From Basidiobolus heterosporus B8920 (Eukaryota; Basidiobolomycota; Basidiobolomycetes; Basidiobolales; Basidiobolaceae), in assembly GCA_000697455.1 (NCBI GenBank), contig JNET01035073.1, positions 1 through 26,171 on the forward strand: a stretch of DNA of 26,171 nt, written 5' to 3'. Both the position numbers and the translations under genes were made by a program. The notes beneath the pieces are model-generated. The model ran no database searches and was not told the DNA's origin. It saw nothing but the letters and a program-made list of their open reading frames with translations. This document shows positions 20,501 through 26,171 of the stretch, piece by piece. Positions within the stretch are counted from its first letter, which is position 1. Every line of letters starts with the position of its first letter.

Positions 20501-21046
20501 GCGATCGGAATCTTCTGGACGACCCCTTCCACGAGACTCCATTTCTGCGGAAACCGTGTAAGATTTGTTGGATTTAGGGCTCAGATTTGGTATATAGGGA
20601 AAGTCGTCAAGTTCACACTCTGTTAGGAAATATATTTGAAGGCTGGGCATTGCTTTACCAATGCTTTTGGCAATCTCAATGAATTGTGGGTGCACCACTA
20701 AGACACTGGCCTTACCTTCATTCAGAAGGTGGACTAAGCCATCAAGCGAATTCTTGGTGCTCAAGTTCAGGGATATAGCTCGTGCTCTGATCAGGGAGTA
20801 TAATAATGTACAGTATTCTATGCAGTTGCTGGCCAGAATTCCTACCACAGTGTCCTCCTCTATTGGAATTCGGTGTTTTCCCCACAAATAGCAACTATTG
20901 TAGGTGGTCAAGTCTTGAAGCTGCTTGTACGTAACCTGTTGTTCTTGATCATGGGCATCGGTGTAGACAAGCGCAGTCTTAGAGGCCCTCTTCTTGGCAT
21001 AATGGTCAAGAAGAGTATTAAAGTCATTGAATTCCAAGCTCGGCAT
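17600..21046 (-). CDS. NRPS-like reductase, A-T-T-R architecture, 1148 aa, intronless
   Basis: It belongs to the family that activates a carboxylic acid as an adenylate, loads it onto a phosphopantetheine arm and reduces the thioester with NAD(P)H, usually to an aldehyde. From Met at 21046, the adenylation domain covers about 5-540, with the P-loop HTSGSTLFPK at 188-197 (Leu where Gly is usual), SLYGMTETTG (333-342), TGDL (405-408) and GRYDD (423-427). The first carrier domain (about 560-633) has GMDS at 592-595 and the second (about 645-717) GMDS at 676-679, 84 residues apart. The C-terminal reductase (about 766-1148) has NAD-binding TGASGYLG (771-778), SSIGA and the YSRSK catalytic pair Tyr934/Lys938. 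There is no condensation domain. The frame extends to 21175, but a TATA box at 21087-21094 lies inside that extension, so 21046 is preferred. This is not Lys2-like in its N-terminus; the substrate is unknown. Confidence 0.93.
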   Translation of the reverse strand: MPSLEFNDFNTLLDHYAKKRASKTALVYTDAHDQEQQVTYKQLQDLTTYNSCYLWGKHRIPIEEDTVVGILASNCIEYCTLLYSLIRARAISLNLSTKNSLDGLVHLLNEGKASVLVVHPQFIEIAKSIGKAMPSLQIYFLTECELDDFPYIPNLSPKSNKSYTVSAEMESRGRGRPEDSDRIVMYMHTSGSTLFPKLIAQGCKQIMAGLRYGDAAQRGLIDSNSVACGFLPLFHVAGNVCEFLRIMFYGATFIVPPTPFVPTGPNIVQTLKKYQPTILLCVPWMLEQVYFTAQEDPTVYPLLRNLRMVMFGGASFPEQIATKLVEQNINLVSLYGMTETTGPALMADSDPNNKAWNLMIPVNSDKARFLSVEGYTEEKELVFQEDERSLAPGLTINPETKAFHTGDLFLETPAGSGKWAYKGRYDDILVHSDGEKTRPLPVEMQLMADGKGAFKNLAILGAGRSGTCLLVEPSSDTDRSDADQLIQSLIKNVNQQIPKHSRIRKNMIYILPPGRTLPCTAKGNISRKKILVEYEHEIDHLYLQATGKSEHEQLLDLNAHAIESFLQVTIAGILDLPKERFDDHSKSLVDMGMDSIAAMEFHGRIIARIPELNLSFASIFDNSTIDALSSHILSSLKDVVLEPKNVREFLQSSIARILDVSSQHFDNFDDSLIDLGMDSIAAMEFRNVISKRFTFLDLPFSFVFEYPTINSLSEFLIHTAGLNEYQNGTEEDSEDLDEYFERFVNKYTIKKIVLPQKQIPNGSDDMQILMTGASGYLGVHVINELLLNTRISHIYCLVRGNNPKSCKQKLEDAFDNFHLDKVTLLAEDSRLTVFPCDLGDEHFGLDEATYEYLQQNVTHIYHGAWRMDFNSNLEAFEPTCLVPTLNLAKFALSGMGPKQYIFISSIGACSADKRPRIPEAPHPCDIRIAMPNGYSRSKLVAEEALVRMGKQGLPVTIIRYGQISGNSVSGAWNTREQFPILIRNAVTTGVSPIVTLPTDWIPVDIGAKSLTELITYPKQSQELVSVYHQVNPHASEPWTDFIRYVSHCTGRRIQMLPLQDWWSNLLKLAETNERLKTEDPIFTLLPYLEKMASSSSESPDIRLDTKISCERSPTLAKKCPIINESLIARYLAYWKQIGFLDDSEITSE

Positions 21047-21086
21047 TGTTATATTTGATGTTTGGTGAATGTCTGTTGAACAATGT

Positions 21087-21094
21087 CTTTTATA
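21087..21094 (-). promoter_or_regulatory. TATA box of the A-T-T-R reductase gene
   Basis: The minus strand reads TATAAAAG, about 41 bp upstream of the ATG at 21046. Its position argues for translation starting at 21046 and not at the upstream in-frame ATG at 21175. Confidence 0.6.
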
Positions 21095-21701
21095 CATCCA
21101 CATCCCGCTGTATTTCAACACTTGGTCCAGCGATTTAGATCGCAGAATCGTACATTCAAGGATATTTTCGCGCATGGAAGTATTTTTACTCCGAGGAACT
21201 GGATAAACTCAACGGACCTAAGTAATATCGAGATGATGTCAGAAACCCATTCATCCCTGTCTCAAGTTCTACACCAGTCGACAGTATTGCTACATTGTAT
21301 CAGTTAATAACGATTCGACACGACTGGTGCATCGCATCGGATCGTGCTAATGTAAATGAGGAGCAGTTATTAATGGGACCCAATAATCGGAACCAAATGG
21401 GTTATTAAATCATTACTTGTCCCTACTCTATCTCTTATCAGACTCTCTATCCCAAAACGGATATCTCGAAGCATTTGTATCTTCTGGTTACAAAATAGAC
21501 TAATACCAACACTACACCAGGATTAGGTGAATTTTTGTATACAGCTCATGCCATAAGTAGCCTTGATTGACGTAGGTGTGATGTGTATGAGGCATAAAGT
21601 ATTTGGCTGCCCATAAAGATAGGCAATACTCTATCTCCGAGAAAATGGATAAATGTATTGAGCCATCCGTTATGCACATCCACCAACTCCGAGTTAGACA
21701 T

Positions 21702-21737
21702 CCTATCCCTGTGCCTATCTCTGTGCCTGCCCCTGTG
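21702..21737 (+). repeat. 12-bp minisatellite, three units
   Basis: Three imperfect 12-bp units of the form cct-(at/gc)-c-(c/t)-ctgtg occur head to tail. In one plus-strand frame they encode alternating Pro and small hydrophobic residues. They lie about 660-690 bp upstream of the reductase ATG. Confidence 0.75.
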
Positions 21738-21829
21738 CCAGGTATTGAACCTATATTCTCTATTAAAAAAGGGATACCAATAGTGGTGTAACGATGCTCA
21801 CATACGATGTGACATATTCCATAATTATT

Positions 21830-21901
21830 GACTCTAGCCTATCATAATGATCTAGAATAGGGTAAGACTCTAGCCTATCATAATGATCTAGAATAGGGTA
21901 A
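21830..21901. repeat. Perfect 36-bp tandem duplication with internal dyad symmetry
   Basis: Two identical 36-bp units lie at 21830-21865 and 21866-21901. Each unit begins gactctagcctatc and ends aatagggtaa. Within the second copy, gactct (21866-21871) can pair with agagtc (21901-21906) and cctat (21874-21878) with atagg (21893-21897), so the sequence is near-palindromic. It lies about 0.8 kb upstream of the reductase. It could be a duplicated binding site for a dimeric regulator or a recent replication-slippage event. Confidence 0.85.
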
Positions 21902-22165
21902 GAGTCATGGAGTATACCGGTTTATCATTTCGGATACATTTGATCTATTTATAGTTGCTATGGCTATGGGTTCTCTCTATGGGTTCCCCCATTAGCCATT
22001 AGTAGAGATTGTATATAATATCATCTCTAAGTCCAATAAGCTTTTCCTAAGCTAAAATGAGATCGTTTGGGGCAGTTGATTTGATTTGTAGATTATTGTT
22101 TATTTGATGCAGAATATTATACATGTGTATTATTAGTTGGATATTGGGCCTACTACCTAACCCTA

Positions 22166-24208
22166 CTATTTACCTGGCTTTTCGTTGTGGGCTTTCTCGT
22201 ATTGACCTTTTTCAGTAACTTCACTTGCTACAGTACTGCTCCCCTCGTCGTCAGAGTGTGAATTGGTATCTTTAGATATGATACTGTATGTAGGCCATGA
22301 AGAGTTGTCAACGCTAATTAAGCGTGACTCGACAAATTTCTCATTCTGTTCACCATCCACCTGTTTCTCCAGGTCGTTTTCATTTATGCAGCAACACAGG
22401 TAATGCTTAAGGATATCTCCATAAAGTATGGCCAACGGGAAGATCACCACAATCAGTACTAGCCAGCCAAGCATACTGTCAAATAAGATCCAGAGCAAAC
22501 GTGCTACACCAACAACAAAGGCTATGAACCAAGGAATATGAATGATCACGTGGGAAGTTCTCTCCATAAAGGAGTCACCTTTACGCATCTCGCTAGCGGA
22601 ACGGGCGGAGGTACCCCACTGAGTGAGATGAGGGGTAAGCATTGCGTACATTTTGGCCGGAATCAGGAAAAAGAAATAGTAGAACCCATAGAAAGAAAAC
22701 AGGAAGAAATCTAATCGAGCATAGAGAACCCAGGAGGTGCATAGAAGAGGAATACGCACACCTTCTTGAGATAATCTGCTGTCAAATTCATATTTGTTAA
22801 CGTTCTCATCCTTGTGTGCCAATTTCAATGTGATAAGAAATGCGTACAAGGCTCTAATAAATCCTACAACCCAAACAGTTAGTAAGAAAATCCCTAGTCT
22901 CTGGAGACTGTAACTTCCATATAGATAGGCAAGAGCATTATAGGCTAAAATGAAGGGATAAAGTGCTTGGATACACATCTCCACACATAACCAGGGGGAG
23001 TGGAGGAGATACACTCTAGGGAACCACAGAAGCTCTCTATAGAAAGATTTACCCCAACGAGTCTGTTGCTTAATCCATCTAACCACAGTGGCAGGGGCAT
23101 CCGAGTAACAATAGGCATGGTGTGTGTAGAGCACCTTTAGATTTTGGTTAAGTACTTGGTTTGTAAGATGGCGATCATCTCCAAATGTTGTTTCGGTTTT
23201 AGCGAACTTCTGGGTAACCCAAGAGCCAAGGATGATTCTTAGAATACGAACATCATACAGCCCAAGAGGCCCACTGACACACAGAACAGCTCTATTGAAA
23301 GACTGGCAAGCACGCTCGATATTGAATGCAAACCAATACCGAAGAGAGCACATTCGTGCCAGGAAACTGTCGCTTTTGTTCCAGATCTTGACGTCACCAG
23401 TCACAGCTCCGACATTCTTTTCGCATTGGATACATCTGACCAGATGACCAATTGCGTCCTCATCCACCAGAGTGTCGGAATCAGTAGTGAATAAGTAACC
23501 ATCACAACGGAATCCTTCAAGCGCCATGAGGAATCCCGTAAACATAGCGATACGTTTGTGTCCATGAGGCTGAAGGAAGCAGATATGGTTGCAGGATTCA
23601 AGGTTATATGTGCTAACGATATACTGGACATCTTCGCTAGTGTGTTTCCATGCCCAGGCTTCGGCTTCTTTAATGGTATTTCCGGCCTCCAAAGATCTCT
23701 CATACATCCGCTTGTAAACGGTAGCAATGCTTTCTGGGAGAGAAACGATGCATCCTTCTGGGAATACACGTATGAACTCTTGGGCCATTTCTTGGTCGGC
23801 TTCTTCATCACCATCGCATACTGCTATAACCTTTTTCAAACCGCCGTAGGTAGACCGTTTAAGACTCTGAAGTGCGGCGGACCAGGCATTGATTTCCTCA
23901 CGATAACCGACAACCACAGCCATAACATCCTTCGTGTCTTCAGCACTTAGTTCCTTCTTTGCCACTCCATTCATGCGAATTCGATTGAATGTCGCAAGAA
24001 GAACTTGAATAACAAAGAATGTAATGATGATTAAACCATAGATACCCAAGGTAATCCAGGACGTCCCAGCAACACGAATTTTGAAAACTAGACCAACAAT
24101 GACAGCAGCAACGAAACAGGGGCCTAATAATACTTTTATAAGTGCAAAGAGATGGAACCAAAATCCCGTAGGATATGGTGGGGGGAATGGTTTCGTCTCA
24201 GCCGACAT
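22166..24208 (-). CDS. Hyaluronan-synthase-like processive GT2 glycosyltransferase, 680 aa, intronless
   Basis: It is a membrane polysaccharide synthase that would extend a beta-linked polymer from a UDP-sugar at the plasma membrane. Two N-terminal membrane segments (about 25-45, 52-72) precede the GT2 core. The core has Asp132 in CDGDEE, HGHKRIAMFTGF (substrate loop), TDSDT (242-246) as the DxD metal motif, SGPLGLYD (312-319) and FGDDRHLTN (342-350). The Q-x-x-RW box is QQTRWGKSFYREL at 381-393. Several C-terminal membrane helices follow (about 410-600), with PAKMYA and WGTSAR (531-536), then a Cys-rich juxtamembrane CCC and a polar tail. SGPLG, GDDRHLTN, QQTRW-x-KS and WGTS-x-R together resemble class I hyaluronan synthases more than ordinary chitin synthases (no QRRRW, no CS1N domain). 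Fungal Cps1-type proteins are the likely relatives. Product (hyaluronan, chitin oligomer or other) is not decidable here. A TATA box sits upstream. Confidence 0.9.
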   Translation of the reverse strand: MSAETKPFPPPYPTGFWFHLFALIKVLLGPCFVAAVIVGLVFKIRVAGTSWITLGIYGLIIITFFVIQVLLATFNRIRMNGVAKKELSAEDTKDVMAVVVGYREEINAWSAALQSLKRSTYGGLKKVIAVCDGDEEADQEMAQEFIRVFPEGCIVSLPESIATVYKRMYERSLEAGNTIKEAEAWAWKHTSEDVQYIVSTYNLESCNHICFLQPHGHKRIAMFTGFLMALEGFRCDGYLFTTDSDTLVDEDAIGHLVRCIQCEKNVGAVTGDVKIWNKSDSFLARMCSLRYWFAFNIERACQSFNRAVLCVSGPLGLYDVRILRIILGSWVTQKFAKTETTFGDDRHLTNQVLNQNLKVLYTHHAYCYSDAPATVVRWIKQQTRWGKSFYRELLWFPRVYLLHSPWLCVEMCIQALYPFILAYNALAYLYGSYSLQRLGIFLLTVWVVGFIRALYAFLITLKLAHKDENVNKYEFDSRLSQEGVRIPLLCTSWVLYARLDFFLFSFYGFYYFFFLIPAKMYAMLTPHLTQWGTSARSASEMRKGDSFMERTSHVIIHIPWFIAFVVGVARLLWILFDSMLGWLVLIVVIFPLAILYGDILKHYLCCCINENDLEKQVDGEQNEKFVESRLISVDNSSWPTYSIISKDTNSHSDDEGSSTVASEVTEKGQYEKAHNEKPGK

Positions 24209-24269
24209 TGGATGTGTAGAGAGACAAGGGCTTACTTTTAACGGACCAACTTCGATCCCACTGAGCGCA

Positions 24270-24277
24270 ATTTATAT
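24270..24277 (-). promoter_or_regulatory. TATA box of the GT2 gene
   Basis: The minus strand reads ATATAAAT, about 62 bp upstream of the ATG at 24208. The placement is similar to that of the A-T-T-R reductase. Confidence 0.5.
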
Positions 24278-24768
24278 CTCCAAAATGATCCATTAGGTTT
24301 GGCGTACTCTATGCCGACGAAAATGTTCTAGCTAAACTGATGTCTATAATAGTCTAGTGGTACACCATGATGAGTAGTCTATCGGTATTTAATCGCGTAG
24401 TCAATTATGAATCGATAAGCTCTCCCATATTACCGGTCATACAGTTTATCTGGATTTAAATTATGAACATTATATTTAACCATCTTGCGGTTTAATATAC
24501 CTCGTAAGATACCTCAGTAAGTGATCGACTCGTGGAGAACTGATGGAGGGCAGCTTAGTTACCCTCTTAAGATACCCATCAGATTTGGATGTAGCCACTT
24601 TCATTAGAGTTAAGGTGGGGCGACACGGTTTAAATATAGCTGATTACTATATATATTATATATCACACAGAATATTGATGGGGGGGGTTGCTGACGGGCA
24701 TATTGAAATCGTAGCCACTGAAATCATCTTCGCCTGATTTGTCCGGTGGATGGGAAATGGTCGATGGT

Positions 24769-24804
24769 GGGATCACGGCGTTTAAATGGGGGATCACGGT
24801 GTTT
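24769..24804 (+). repeat. 15-bp direct repeat
   Basis: gggatcacggcgttt at 24769-24783 recurs as gggatcacggtgttt at 24790-24804, with one mismatch and a 21-bp period. Confidence 0.7.
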
Positions 24805-25124
24805 CCTAAAATGACTTGATTGCCAACCCAAAAGGCAGATATCAGTTACCATGACATAGTTATCGATTCAAATTCATCTGATCTAGATTGCATAGCATTG
24901 CTCAGGATTTGATTGTGATTATTGCAACTACGCGAGCTGAGATTCTTGTATTTGCAGATTGCGCTCCACTTTCGGAAAAATGGAATTACTCGAGGATTTC
25001 AGCGTTAGTAGCTGAGCTATATCGCCCTGAACTACAATGCTCTTGTAGCGTCAATTGCGTTGGCATCCTTACGCTAACAGTGATGCAGATCCAATCTTTA
25101 TCTGGTCTAGCTTACCTATGCCAC

Positions 25125-25162
25125 CTACCTATCCTAACTACCTATCCTAACTACCTATCCTA
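25125..25162 (+). repeat. 13-bp tandem repeat, three units
   Basis: The unit ctacctatcctaa is repeated perfectly twice and then once without its last base (25125-25137, 25138-25150, 25151-25162). It is a minisatellite with no known role. Confidence 0.85.
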
Positions 25163-25399
25163 GCGCTACCATTCCTACCCCCAGCATGATTGATCGGTCG
25201 TGAACAATCAACTTGGAATGCTCGAAGTAACTGAAGATCTGTGAAAATCAGAGTATCTGATGAGTGTCAACAACATATGAAGTAATCAGAATAATATGCA
25301 ATAATGCTCATTTAGAACTCTTGAGGGTTAAAGGTTACACCTTAGTATTAATTGTTGGACCAAGTTGGACTAATCATATTGCGATCTTCATGATTAGGA

Positions 25400-25439
25400 T
25401 CTTCCGTCTATCTAGCCTTGTTATTAATAGACCGGAAGA
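25400..25439. repeat. Inverted repeat with 12/13-bp arms
   Basis: tcttccgtctat at 25400-25411 is complementary to atagaccggaaga at 25427-25439 with a single bulged base. The arms are separated by 15 bp and could form a hairpin. Confidence 0.7.
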
Positions 25440-25932
25440 ACCAAACTGAAAATGGGGATTGTAGCTTCTGGACATGGTCGTACTAAGAGATAGCTGCCTG
25501 AGCAAAGCGACAGTAGTTGTTAGAGCAGAAGATTCCATCAAATATATACATAAATGTGGCCATTATCTAGAAGTCGTCATTGCCAGCCTTTCTGACTAGC
25601 CAAATTAATCCTTATTCATTCGAATCCCTTACTAATCACTCTAGCAATGTAGCAAATGTGCACTATGTATGCCATCTCAAGCGAACTTTAATTCGGGCCT
25701 CTTTTTGTTTTCTATGATTCGGCTACCTAGTTTGTTCAACTTGATTGAATCCTATTTCACCTCGAACGGTTGTACCAATGTAAGGCATGCAAGTACCCCG
25801 TCTATCCTAGTTTACCTTCTGGGGGAACCACTAAATCCTAGGAGACACCAACTACGCAAATCACTAGCTGCTTTAACCCTGAGCCGGACCTTTCATTTCC
25901 ATCTCTATTATATCACTTGTTGGGGAATACAG

Positions 25933-26047
25933 GATCCGTGTCATGGTTGAACACAGCGGATCATGGATTTTCTGTGCTTTCTTGGAAATCTCCCCTAGTG
26001 CCAAGAAATTCGATTCATGTCAGTTGTATGACGCCATGACACGGATC
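25933..26047. repeat. Nested inverted-repeat element, about 115 bp
   Basis: The outer arms are a perfect 14-bp inverted repeat: gatccgtgtcatgg at 25933-25946 and ccatgacacggatc at 26034-26047. Inside are a perfect 8-bp hairpin (tttcttgg 25978-25985 with ccaagaaa 26001-26008, 15-nt loop), a 5-bp one (cacag 25952-25956 with ctgtg 25972-25976) and a 4-bp one (gtca 26019-26022 with tgac 26029-26032). It could be a foldback/MITE-like element or a structured RNA. It lacks tRNA consensus features. Confidence 0.7.
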
Positions 26048-26171
26048 TATTCAAAGAAGGTATTGCTAATATAAAAACCTGAAATCACTACTGCATGCAT
26101 AATTATGAATTCTTCGGTCATCGGCGCCATCTGAAATTGTCAATGTCACAGTGAACAACTTCTCCAGATCA

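Larger units (their letters stand above)
21047..22165. promoter_or_regulatory. Reductase upstream region and GT2 3' flank
   Basis: This 1.1-kb spacer contains the promoter of the minus-strand A-T-T-R reductase and the 3' end of the GT2 gene. It holds a TATA box, a 12-bp minisatellite (21702-21737) and a perfect 36-bp tandem duplication (21830-21901). A 62-codon plus-strand frame at 21603-21791 includes the minisatellite, which reads as a Pro-x run, but it has no other support as a gene. Confidence 0.5.
24209..26171. other. AT-rich region without a recognisable gene
   Basis: Beyond the GT2 promoter, I found no frame with a recognisable protein on either strand; frames are at most about 93 codons. 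The region is rich in short repeats: a 15-bp direct repeat (24769-24804), a 13-bp tandem repeat (25125-25162), an inverted repeat (25400-25439) and a nested inverted-repeat block (25933-26047). It may be decayed mobile-element sequence. No transposase is seen. Confidence 0.5.

Noticed and set aside
21047-21175. 43-residue N-terminal extension of the A-T-T-R reductase starting at 21175
   Set aside because: The extension contains the likely TATA box, and the sequence before MPSLEF has no family similarity. Start at 21046 preferred.
21603-21791. 62-codon plus-strand frame with a Pro-rich run as a small gene
   Set aside because: The Pro-rich run is just the translated 12-bp minisatellite, and there is no other coding evidence.
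25615-25645. T-loop-like ttcgaatccc that could mark a tRNA
   Set aside because: The flanking bases do not form a T-arm stem, and no A-box, anticodon arm or acceptor stem could be paired around it.
1-26171. CRISPR array, bacterial operon or prophage
   Set aside because: The genes are eukaryotic with spliceosomal introns. The tandem repeats seen are short minisatellites without spacer structure.

Overview
The window is nuclear DNA of a filamentous-type fungus. The evidence is a fungal-style NAD(P)H nitrate reductase, an HSF-type transcription factor, Get1, PP2A methylesterase, CDP-diacylglycerol synthase, a PPWD1-type WD40/cyclophilin, and many short spliceosomal introns (about 48-114 bp, mostly GT..AG with GTAAGT/GTATGT-like donors). 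The base composition is moderately AT-rich. A hyaluronan-synthase-like GT2 and an NRPS-like carboxylate reductase sit beside intron-dense housekeeping genes. This fits an early-diverging lineage (Zoopagomycota/Mucoromycota-like) better than a yeast, but that placement is inference and weak.

Layout. 1-2480: AT-rich, no recognisable gene, one diverged internal duplication. 2481-3415 (+): three-exon HSF-domain regulator. 3739-6135 (-): intronless nitrate reductase. 6804-9193 (-): a 14-exon patatin/TGL-family gene whose catalytic serine and aspartate motifs both look lost. 9730-12433 (+): 14-exon PPWD1-type spliceosomal cyclophilin. 12518-13606 (-): intronless PP2A methylesterase, convergent with PPWD1 across only 84 bp. 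13920-14801 (-): five-exon GET1. 15454-17266 (+): eight-exon CDP-DAG synthase, divergent from GET1. 17600-21046 (-): intronless NRPS-like A-T-T-R reductase with two carrier domains. 22166-24208 (-): intronless hyaluronan-synthase-like GT2. 24209-26171: AT-rich, no recognisable gene, with several inverted and tandem repeats.

The genes do not form one pathway. TGL-like, GET1 and CDP-DAG synthase all act at the ER or on lipids, but they read as ordinary fungal neighbours. Nitrate reductase has no nitrite reductase or nitrate transporter beside it here. The A-T-T-R reductase and the GT2 are the accessory-looking part: both are intronless, both have a TATA box 40-70 bp upstream of the ATG, and the spacer between them carries a perfect 36-bp tandem duplication with dyad symmetry.

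Five genes hold about 39 introns and four hold none. The intron-containing genes were rebuilt by hand from open frames, splice signals and family conservation. Every junction quoted keeps the reading frame, but a few sites (flagged) have alternatives. No single previously undescribed system is clear. The best leads are the double active-site loss in the TGL-family protein, the A-T-T-R/GT2 pair with its duplicated upstream element, and a nested inverted-repeat structure at 25933-26047.
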